Source: Secundilactobacillus collinoides DSM 20515 = JCM 1123
GTDB lineage: Bacteria > Bacillota > Bacilli > Lactobacillales > Lactobacillaceae
DNA length: 37,045 bases
Reading direction: 5' to 3'
Assembly (NCBI RefSeq): GCF_001435975.1
Contig: NZ_AYYR01000124.1
Span: forward strand, 5,747-42,791
The notes under the pieces were generated by a model. It was not told where the DNA came from, did no database searches, and worked only from the letters and a program-made list of their open reading frames with translations. Shown piece by piece: positions 25,594-35,301 of this stretch; position 1 is the stretch's first letter; each line of letters begins with the position of its first letter. The position numbers were made by a program, and so were the translations under genes.

Positions 25594-25638
25594 GAGTTGC
25601 TTGAGTTGCTTGTTTTGCTGGAGTTGCTTGTTTTGCTG
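25594..25638. repeat. Short tandem repeats (9 and 18 bp)
   Basis: GAGTTGCTT occurs twice in a row (25594-25611). The 18-bp unit GAGTTGCTTGTTTTGCTG occurs twice in a row (25603-25638), directly before the start of the dispersed repeat. Confidence 0.85.
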
Positions 25639-25646
25639 GAGCTTTC

Positions 25647-26029
25647 CGTTGCATTGCGTGATTTGGCACTCCACCGTAGTGGCTCGCGATGAAGCTAATT
25701 AATTTTCCCACCTTCGGCGTTAAAATTAATGGATCTCCATCGTCTCGCATGTTACTAAATGGCCAGCTCCACTACTACATTGCGGAAACGTGCTCCGCAA
25801 GCCAACTCCCGGAGTGTAAGGCAGCTATGCCAGAAATTCAGAACCGGAATTTCCGACATAGCTGTCTTACACTCCGGGAGTTAACCGGCTTGCTCCGCAC
25901 TCTGGCGTCATCGACACCACAACTCCGCGCCAAATTGCGCCATTCCACTTACTTTGTAGATGCTTTATTCGAAAGCCAAGTATTGAAATGTTATTAATCC
26001 CAGTTCGAAGATTATCCGCCCTTGACTGC
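25647..26029 (-). repeat. Dispersed repeat arm A, interrupted by a second hairpin family
   Basis: On the minus strand it starts with the core GCAGTCAAGGGCGGATAATC (26009-26029). It ends with the module GGAGATCC - hairpin (ATTAATTTT...AAAATTAAT) - TAGCTTC at 25693-25738 and the shared AGTGGCTCGCGA end. In the copies at 1-154 and 254-540 a small hairpin (ACTAAATGGCC...) lies in the middle; here its second arm is replaced by the family-2 element 25779-25903. The facing arm B is at 26356-26604, and the 326 bp between them (26030-26355) contain no gene I can support. Confidence 0.8.
25779..25903 (-). repeat. Family-2 hairpin repeat, copy in sulfoquinovose cluster
   Basis: On the minus strand it runs from AGAGTGCGGAGCAAGCCGGT to TTGCGGAGCACGTTTC. 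It pairs AAGCC with GGCTT and then forms a long stem (25804-25882, AACTCCCGGAGTGTAAG.. with two mismatches in 28 bp) capped by a GAAATTC/GAATTTC helix. Its ends match the copy at 30210-30337, while the stem sequences differ and still pair. Confidence 0.8.
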
Positions 26030-26355
26030 GAATTCTCGTCAAGAGTACTAACGCTTTGTTGTCTGCAATGATAAGGAGCAAAAGATTGCTTTTTCGAAAT
26101 GCAGGTATAAGAAAACTGATTTCGGCTTCGACATTTATGCCAAAAGAACAATGGATTACTGTTCTGATGCAAAATTATATTTTCTTCATCTTATTGCCAA
26201 GACTGCAACAACTAGCGTTTGGAACAAATCATTCAAGTAGTATAAGTGCTACCGGTCAAGATCGTGATGACCACAGAGGGACATCGCCGTGACCAGCTTC
26301 CGACGACTGCCAGTTACCGCAAACGGTGAGGCGTCATCGGGATAACGGCGTTTAC

Positions 26356-26604
26356 GCAGTCGAGGGCGGATGCGCCTCGGACCGGGGCTAATTATGGTTC
26401 GATACTTCAGTGACGAATGAGCGTTGTGCAAGGTGAGTGGCGTGGCGTGAATCTGGCTGGTCGGCGTGGTGTCAATGGTTGTTAGCGAGGGTCCTTTCCT
26501 CGGTTACAACCATGGGAGCCGGAGGAGATCCACTTAATTGACCGTCTTGACGGGCAATTAAGTTAGCTCCGGAGCGACCCACTACGCCGATCAGCCAGAT
26601 TCAC
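26356..26604 (+). repeat. Dispersed repeat arm B with three-way-junction element E3
   Basis: Starts with the core GCAGTCGAGGGCGGAT. E3 (26447-26604) has the same plan as E1 and E2. The outer stem is GTGAATCTGGCTGGTCGGCG with CGCCGATCAGCCAGATTCAC, hairpin 2 is ATGGTTGTTAGCGAGG-type, and hairpin 3 is ACTTAATTG.CCGTC with GACGG.CAATTAAGT, framed by GGAGATCC (26524) and TAGCTCC (26564). The outer stem and hairpin 3 share almost no sequence with E1/E2 but pair equally well. The joining strands GGAGGAGATCC and TAGCTCCGGAGCGACCCAC are kept. Confidence 0.85.
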
Positions 26605-26687
26605 AGAACAGAACGGCCTTAACAGCAAATCAATTACCTAAGGGTTCTGCTGTACAACCATTTATGTTCACAGAACGCCAACAAACA

Positions 26688-28058
26688 TTAACCCTTAGCA
26701 ATCATTTTCTTGTTAGCAAACTCATACAACGCCTGGTCGCTCATTTCGCGGCCGTAACCGGATGATTTGACACCGCCGAATGGCAGTTCAGGGTAGCCGT
26801 TGGATGGCTGATTGAGGAAGATTTGACCGGTGATCATTTGGTCGGCAACGCGTTTGGCTTCGTCGAGGTCCTTGGAGTAGACCGCGCCGGCAAGACCGTA
26901 CTGGGTGTCGTTGGCGATTTTGATGGCGTCTTCGGTGTCCTTGGCGATGTGAATCTGGCCAACGGGGCCGAAAAATTCAGCGTCGTACATTGGGTTGTCG
27001 GGCTTTAGGTTGCCCAGCAGCATTGGTTTGAAGAAGAACCCGTCCCGAGACTTTTGTGCCCCGCCGTCAACCAGGATCTCAGCGCCGTGTTCAACAGCTG
27101 TGTCGACCTGCAGCTGCAGCTGGTCGCGGGCGCGTTCGGAAGACATCGGGCCGATGGTAGTTTTTTCGTCCGTTGGGTCGCCCATGACTTGTTGTTCAAA
27201 GGTGGCCTTCATTTTGGTCACAAACTCGTCAGCGATGGCTTCCGTCACGATGTAGCGCTTAGCCGACGTGCAGACCTGACCAGCGTTGCGCAACCGTGAG
27301 ATGGCACCGTCCGCAACCGCCTGGTCGACGTCGGCATCCGGCAGTACAACAAACGCATCGTTGCCGCCGAGTTCCAAAGTCGTTTTGGTGAGGGCTTGGG
27401 CTGCTTCACTGGCAACGATACGGCCAGCTTGCGTCGACCCAGTCAGGGCAACACCTTGGACACGGTCGTCAGCGATGATGGCTGCGGCCTGTTCGTTGGT
27501 TAGAAACAGGTTTTGGAAACCGCCGTGTGCGTGCATGGCACTGTAGACCGTTTTTTCAAACTGGTCGGCACAACCGGCAACGATGGCGGCGTGCTTTAAA
27601 ATGACGGGGTTTCCCATCAGAAAGTTTGGCGCGAACACCCGCATGACTTGGGTGTAAGGGAAGTTCCAAGGTTCGATAGCGAACACGATCCCGGTCGATT
27701 CGTATTGCATTACCGCCTGTTTGTCGCCCAAGTAGGTGTAGGGCTTTGGTTGCAGGGCAGCCGGGCCGTTATCGGCGTAGTACTGGGCAATGTTGCCGGC
27801 AGCGTTGGCCTCAGCCAGTGCTTCGGCGTGTCGTTTACCCATGTTTTCCGTTGCGGTCTTGGCTAAAACTTCCGCGTTATCGTGGAAGGCTTTGGCAATC
27901 TGTCCCAGTTGCTGGGCACGTTCGTCAAACGTGTGTCGACGCTGGAAGGAGTAGTACTTGTCGGCGCGGTCTAACGCGTCGCTGATGTCTTCGGTACTGT
28001 TGACCGGGTAAGCTGCAATTTCCTTACCGGTATAGGGGTTTACGATCTTAAAATTCAT
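26688..28058 (-). CDS. Aldehyde dehydrogenase, probable sulfolactaldehyde dehydrogenase
   Basis: The 456-residue protein is an NAD(P)-dependent aldehyde dehydrogenase of the succinate-semialdehyde dehydrogenase (GabD/YneI) branch. Asn132 (EPWNFPY), Glu229 (LELGGND) and the catalytic Cys263 (GQVCTSAKRY) are all present and the length is normal. Its ATG overlaps the stop of the sulfoquinovosidase gene by one base (TAATG), so the two are translated together. In that context the substrate is most likely 3-sulfolactaldehyde, giving sulfolactate and a reduced nicotinamide. A semialdehyde dehydrogenase unrelated to sulfosugars is the alternative. An inverted repeat CTAAGGGTT/AACCCTTAG (26638-26698) spans the gene's end and could form a weak stem. 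Confidence 0.8.
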   Translation of the reverse strand: MNFKIVNPYTGKEIAAYPVNSTEDISDALDRADKYYSFQRRHTFDERAQQLGQIAKAFHDNAEVLAKTATENMGKRHAEALAEANAAGNIAQYYADNGPAALQPKPYTYLGDKQAVMQYESTGIVFAIEPWNFPYTQVMRVFAPNFLMGNPVILKHAAIVAGCADQFEKTVYSAMHAHGGFQNLFLTNEQAAAIIADDRVQGVALTGSTQAGRIVASEAAQALTKTTLELGGNDAFVVLPDADVDQAVADGAISRLRNAGQVCTSAKRYIVTEAIADEFVTKMKATFEQQVMGDPTDEKTTIGPMSSERARDQLQLQVDTAVEHGAEILVDGGAQKSRDGFFFKPMLLGNLKPDNPMYDAEFFGPVGQIHIAKDTEDAIKIANDTQYGLAGAVYSKDLDEAKRVADQMITGQIFLNQPSNGYPELPFGGVKSSGYGREMSDQALYEFANKKMIAKG

Positions 28059-30082
28059 TAGTGCTTTGCTCCAATCTTTTCAAATAATGACGCAAATGCT
28101 GAGTCTGCCCGGTAGAAAACGGGCATCTGACCCAGTGGTGCTTGCACTTCAACGGTGTCGCCGCCGGTAAAGTGTTCGCCGGTCCAGAGGTGGACCCAGT
28201 TGTCCTTTGGCAGGTACGTTGACCAGGCTTGTTTACCCGGACGGTATACCGGCGCGACTAACAGGTCGCGGCCAAACAGGTATTCATACTGGATGTCGTA
28301 GGTGCCATCGTCGTCTGGATAGTGCATGAACAGCGGCCGTTGTGCCGGCAAGCCCTGGTTGACGGCTTCCGCCACGACCGTTTTCCGGTACGGGGTCAGA
28401 GCCTTAAACGTCTGGGTCGCGTAGGCGAGATGCACCGAGGCATCGTAATCGTCGTAGACCTGGAAGTTCTGGTCCGGCCGGTTACCCTCGTGCGTCCGCA
28501 TGACCGGCGTGAAGGCGGCCATTTCCGCCCAGCGCATGAACAACTCACGCGAGCGGATGTTGCCGTACAAACTGGTGTAGCCGCCAATGTCGCTGTGACT
28601 GATACTGTTCCCAGTCAGCCCAGCGGACAGGGCAGCCGGAATCGTGGCAGCTAAGCCGTCATCCAAACTCCAGTTGACACTCTGGTCGCCCGCCCACAGC
28701 ACAGGCGCATACTTTTGACTGCCGGTCCCGCCAGCGCGCATGAAGTACATGATCTCGTCCTGCAAACCGGATTCCTTGACCGCTTCGTAGTTGCACTGCG
28801 CCCACAGCACCGGCCACTTGTTATGCATGACCATTGGATCGGAGTGGTCGTACAGCACGACATCGGTCGGCAGGTACTCGCCAAAGTCGGCCATCCAGCC
28901 CTTCATGCCGGTGCTGATCAGGCGCTTCTTGATGAGCTCCTTGTACCAGGTAAAGGCGTCCGGATTTGTAAAGTCGACCACGCCGCAAAGAAATTCGCCG
29001 AAATCAACAAGGTAGATTTCACCATCTTTGTTTTTAGCGAAGTAACCCAAGTCCTTCACGTCAGCGAACAGTTGCGTGTCGTTTGCGATGTAGGGGTTGA
29101 TGTAGCCTAAGAATTCGATGCCCTGGTCCTGCCAGTGCTTAATCGAGGTCGTCAGGTTCGGGTAGAGCTTATCGTCCGCCTTCCAATCCCAGTAGAGCCG
29201 TTTGCCGAAACTGGTCATGCGAATGCCTTCCCAGTCTTGCGCCCAGATGCCGGATAGCGCAACATCGTTTTCCTTGAGCTGGTCAGCAATCTCCGACACA
29301 CGCTTGGTGCCACCCTGAACGCCGAGAATCAGACCATTGTTGGTCCAGTCTGGCAAACCGGTGGTACGTCCCACGAGCCCGGTCAATTTTGTTATCAATT
29401 CCGAGAAAGTCGAGGCTGTGTCAAACGTTAACGACAGCGGCAAGCCCCAGAACTGCAGCTCGTGGAAGTCGTCGTTTCGAAAGTCGAAGTCGGCGTAATC
29501 GTAACTGGCAACGTGGCAGTAGTACATACGAGTAGAAATAAACGTTGGTGCCGGGTAGTTTGTGGTGTAGTAATCGCCGCCAGAGTGCGTCTGGTCGGCT
29601 TGGAACGTGGTCAGCGTGTGCTTGTTGCGGCCAACGCCGGGTTCCGACGTCCACAGTGGAAAGTGGCGGCCGCGCAGGTCAAGGTGTGAAAGCTGTTCGC
29701 CACAGCCGTAAACGTGTTCGTGCTGGTCTGCCGTTAAGCGGATCCAAAAGCGGTTCCAGCCAGCCTTTAAGAGCTTTGGCTTGATCACCAGCCGGTCGCT
29801 GGCATCCAAGAAGCAGGTAAGTTCAAGGTAAGCTTCCCCCTGAAATCCCAGTGTTAGTATTATTTCGTTTTCATTAATAGCGTGGTTCGAGAGCGTCAGC
29901 GGCAGTTTAGCTTGCATGTTGTCGCTGATTTCAAAGTTCCCTTGGTACATGGCAACATCCGCGTCGCCGCGACCGATAAAAGCAATCGGCGATGCAGCGG
30001 TTCCCCGCAACAACGGCAGGTCGTGGTAAAAAAGGGTGTTGTCAGCAAAGGTGAGTGGTGCTTGTTGAGAAATCGGAATCAT
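28058..30082 (-). CDS. sftG: Sulfoquinovosidase, GH31
   Basis: The 674-residue glycoside hydrolase family 31 enzyme has no signal peptide and is therefore cytosolic. It should release sulfoquinovose from sulfoquinovosyl glycerol. All residues known in E. coli YihQ are found at a constant offset of -6: nucleophile Asp399 (WMADFGEY; YihQ 405), acid/base Asp466 (WAGDQ; 472), and the sulfonate-site residues Gln282 and Arg295 and Trp298 (AQDWEGIRMTSFGKRLYW; 288, 301, 304) and Tyr502 (DIGGY; 508). An ordinary alpha-glucosidase or alpha-xylosidase would not be expected to keep this set. The ribosome binding site GGAGGTG lies 5 nt before ATG. It heads a two-gene unit with the dehydrogenase. No clear promoter is seen in 30083-30209. 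Confidence 0.92.
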   Translation of the reverse strand: MIPISQQAPLTFADNTLFYHDLPLLRGTAASPIAFIGRGDADVAMYQGNFEISDNMQAKLPLTLSNHAINENEIILTLGFQGEAYLELTCFLDASDRLVIKPKLLKAGWNRFWIRLTADQHEHVYGCGEQLSHLDLRGRHFPLWTSEPGVGRNKHTLTTFQADQTHSGGDYYTTNYPAPTFISTRMYYCHVASYDYADFDFRNDDFHELQFWGLPLSLTFDTASTFSELITKLTGLVGRTTGLPDWTNNGLILGVQGGTKRVSEIADQLKENDVALSGIWAQDWEGIRMTSFGKRLYWDWKADDKLYPNLTTSIKHWQDQGIEFLGYINPYIANDTQLFADVKDLGYFAKNKDGEIYLVDFGEFLCGVVDFTNPDAFTWYKELIKKRLISTGMKGWMADFGEYLPTDVVLYDHSDPMVMHNKWPVLWAQCNYEAVKESGLQDEIMYFMRAGGTGSQKYAPVLWAGDQSVNWSLDDGLAATIPAALSAGLTGNSISHSDIGGYTSLYGNIRSRELFMRWAEMAAFTPVMRTHEGNRPDQNFQVYDDYDASVHLAYATQTFKALTPYRKTVVAEAVNQGLPAQRPLFMHYPDDDGTYDIQYEYLFGRDLLVAPVYRPGKQAWSTYLPKDNWVHLWTGEHFTGGDTVEVQAPLGQMPVFYRADSAFASLFEKIGAKH

Positions 30083-30209
30083 TGGACACCTCCATGGTTA
30101 CTTTTGTTTCGTGACTATAAGTTTTTTGTGAATTTGAGGTCAGTAATTTGTTAAAGTGAATCGATGGTTAGTAATATAACGATTAGAGGTTAAATGGAAC
30201 TTAAAAGTA

Positions 30210-30337
30210 AGAGTGCGGAGCAAAACGGTTTGGGGGCGGAGCGTAAGGTAAAGTGGTCGAAAAGCCCTGAACTTGGGCTTTTTGACCGCTTTGCCTTACG
30301 CAGTAGCCCCCAGTTTTGCGGAGCACGTTTCAGCAAT
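30210..30337 (+). repeat. Family-2 hairpin repeat, copy upstream of sulfoquinovosidase
   Basis: It runs from AGAGTGCGGAGCAAAACGGT to TTTTGCGGAGCACGTTTC. Stem 1 is AAAAC/GTTTT, then GGGGGC/GCCCCC, then a 26-bp stem (CGTAAGG.AAAG.GGTC.AAAAGCCC with its complement, three G-T positions) around a 7-nt loop. The motif GCGGAGC occurs three times. It lies about 130 bp upstream of the sulfoquinovosidase start, transcribed away from it if transcribed at all. Confidence 0.8.
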
Positions 30338-30927
30338 ACAGCCAAAAAGAAACCGCCAACAACCTTAATATACCAATCTTCCAAGCAACCGGTGATTCAA
30401 AAACTAAATAAACACGATACAAAAAACATATCACCCCATAATTCAATAATAATTCCAAATTACACCCGCATAAAAGCCCTAAAAATAGCTCAATACCACC
30501 TCTTTTTAAGACAAAAATCCACCATTTTAACGTTAATAAATTTCTAAAGGTAACGCATGAATCTATCGAATTTGCCGATATGTCTCTAAAAAGGACAATT
30601 AGGAATAATTGAATGATATTATTTTAATTTCTTATACAAGTAATAGAACTGCATGGGATTTTCCTCGATTTGTATCCAATAGGAAGCGCATTTGACGGCA
30701 CACGGCTGAGATTTATTAAAGGACAAGTCATACATTTAGTGTCGAGCAGTGCACACCGAATTGATAATTAGAGACGAAAATGATGATGAAGGCCATTACT
30801 GTTCAGTCAACTTTGAAGACTTTGCGCCAGCTGATGATGGGCGTCTTGGTTCAAATGGGCCATTTTCGGCTACTGGTGCTGGCAGTTATCATTAATGCCG
30901 AGAGAGTCACTGAATACAGAAGATAAA
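30338..30927. other. Long non-coding or degenerate stretch
   Basis: About 590 bp, AT-rich in the first half. A 48-codon ORF (ATG 30780 to stop 30926) and another overlapping frame from GTG near 30750 exist, but neither has a good ribosome binding site or a known family. They may be gene remnants. Confidence 0.4.
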
Positions 30928-30990
30928 GCAGTTGAGGGCGGATTTTCTACAAACTGGTTTTGACGCTTTTTCGATATTTACCAAAATAAA
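30928..30990 (+). repeat. Partial arm B repeat (core only)
   Basis: GCAGTTGAGGGCGGAT with CTACAAACTGG and TTCGATATTTACC aligns with the first 60 bp of the copies at 744 and 3235. The hairpin elements that follow in those copies are missing here. Confidence 0.6.
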
Positions 30991-31185
30991 AAGCCTCATA
31001 TTAAGTGGAATGTCGTGCCAAACTGCAGAATGCGACGACAGCAGCCCCTGAATCGCCGACCTTTATTCACGACACGTAAGACACAAAAACAACCCACTTA
31101 CCCCAAAATTCGAACCACTTGCGTGCAATCCATTGCTAACCCCGCAAAGTTAGGGTTTAATAAGAGCCATGGAGGGGAAACGCGC

Positions 31186-31639
31186 ATGACAAAGGTCCGG
31201 ATTGAAATCGATGATAGCCTGACAGACAAAGAAATTGTGATCCGTACGCCGGTTTACGATGCCGATGTCAAACGACTGTCACAACAGCTCCAATTTGCCG
31301 ATAAGGCCCCAGCCGCAACTGCGGTTTTTTAAGGGCGACACGGAGTATTATTTGGACGTGAACGACATTCTGTTCTTTGAAACGGAAGATCGGCAAATTA
31401 ACGCCCATACGGTGGATGACATTTTTGAAATCCATCACCGGCTGTACGAGCTGGAAGATTTATTGCCGGCAAATTTCATGCGGATTTCCAAGTCAGCGAT
31501 ATTAAATACAACGAAGATTTTCGCGCTGACTCACTCGATTTCAAACAGCCTGGTGGCGTTTCAACATTCCAGAAAACAGGTTTACGTATCACGCAAATAC
31601 TACAAGCTATTAAAAGAACGTTTGGAGGAACGACGATGA
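31186..31639 (+). pseudogene. LytTR-family transcriptional regulator, frameshifted
   Basis: The first 40 residues (MTKVRIEIDDSLTDKEIVIR...) and the following LytTR DNA-binding domain (RFFKGDTEYYLDVNDILFFE through YVSRKYYKLLKERLEERR) lie in different frames. The join is near 31307-31310 (a CCCC run), where one base must be skipped (+1) to read through; in frame, translation stops at TAA 31330-31332. The joined product of about 150 residues matches the small LytTR regulators that pair with membrane proteins. GGAGGGG lies before ATG 31186. The 3' end overlaps the start of the LiaF-like gene (ATGA). It may be a true mutation, a sequencing error or a programmed shift. Confidence 0.75.
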
Positions 31640-32394
31640 AACGATTACGGAATAAGAACTGGTTTTGGGGGACGTTTTTCATCCTCGGGGCCATCCTGCT
31701 GGGTGCCAGCCAGTTAAATTTAATTTCCTATCATTTTAGTTTTTGGAGTATTCTGGCCACGCTATTTTTGGCCGGGACATTCATTGAGAGTGTCATCATG
31801 AGATCAATTGGCGGGACGCTGTTTTCACTGGCGTTTCTGGGCATCTTGTACGCCACACCGCTGGGAATCACGCAGCTGGTGCCCTGGACGATTTTAGGGA
31901 TTGCGCTGTTGCTGACGGTCGGTCTGTCGATCATTTTTCACCCGCACCGGCGCTGGGTCGAGCGCCAACAGTGGGAGAGCTGGCATCATCATAGCCACCC
32001 TTATCACCACCATGGCGGCCGCGGTGTTCAGGGCAGAGAGGTCGATGAAGAAACGATTTCGGATGATCAGACTGAAGTGAACATTGATAGCCGCATGAGC
32101 AGCTCGGTCCGTTACATTCAGTCGAATAACTTGCAGCGGGTGAACATCTACGCATACGCGACAGGGCTGAAGGTCTATTTTGATAAAACGATTGTTGATG
32201 GTGAACTGACCGTGAATATTGACGCCCATTTGAGCGGGGTCGACCTGTATTTCCCCCACACTTGGCAAGTGGTTAATAATATAGAAGCGTTTCTTGGCGG
32301 GGTTAGTCAGGAAGCAGATATAACTGACAGTCCGGTTAAGGTTTATTTGAACGGTGACGCGGCTTTGTCTGGTGTTAATGTTCATTATCTGTAA
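31636..32394 (+). CDS. LiaF-like membrane protein
   Basis: The 252-residue protein has four N-terminal membrane helices (residues 8-100), then a His-rich linker HHHSHPYHHHGG (about 115-130). A soluble beta-rich C-terminal domain (about 145-252) has the repeating strand pattern of the cell-wall-active antibiotic response domain (LiaF/YvqF C-terminal). Its start overlaps the LytTR gene by 4 bases (ATGA), so the two form a coupled pair in which the membrane protein probably restrains the regulator, as in other LytTR systems. The His-rich linker could bind metal (inference). A good terminator follows. Confidence 0.75.
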   Translation: MKRLRNKNWFWGTFFILGAILLGASQLNLISYHFSFWSILATLFLAGTFIESVIMRSIGGTLFSLAFLGILYATPLGITQLVPWTILGIALLLTVGLSIIFHPHRRWVERQQWESWHHHSHPYHHHGGRGVQGREVDEETISDDQTEVNIDSRMSSSVRYIQSNNLQRVNIYAYATGLKVYFDKTIVDGELTVNIDAHLSGVDLYFPHTWQVVNNIEAFLGGVSQEADITDSPVKVYLNGDAALSGVNVHYL

Positions 32395-32400
32395 CACAAA

Positions 32401-32431
32401 AAACGCTCATCATTATGATGGGCGTTTTTTT
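32401..32431. terminator. Terminator after the LiaF-like gene
   Basis: AAACGCTCATCA pairs with TGATGGGCGTTT around a 3-nt loop, with one G-T pair, and runs into T7. The upstream A-run lets it work in both directions for the convergent gene 32594-34885. Confidence 0.85.
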
Positions 32432-32593
32432 GTGGTATTTAGAGCCATAACAGGCGGTGGGCTTGAATGGTACTGGTTAGTCTTTTCAGCGTGCAAAAGA
32501 ATTGAAATCACAATCGAGCACGTTTGCAGATTATCAGTAGTGCGAATACCTGCCGTACAACCTATGTTCGACTGTCGCAGTACGAAACCAAAG

Positions 32594-35301
<2,708 letters not shown>

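Noticed and set aside
28058-30082. Annotation as ordinary alpha-glucosidase or alpha-xylosidase
   Set aside because: The sulfonate-binding Gln, Arg, Trp and Tyr of YihQ are all present at the expected positions.
30083-30209. Catabolite-repression (cre) site or strong promoter before the sulfoquinovosidase gene
   Set aside because: No stretch fits the cre consensus well, and the TATATT near 30173-30178 lacks a matching -35.
30780-30926. 48-codon ORF and an overlapping frame from a GTG near 30750
   Set aside because: No good ribosome binding site, no family; two competing frames suggest a remnant or chance.
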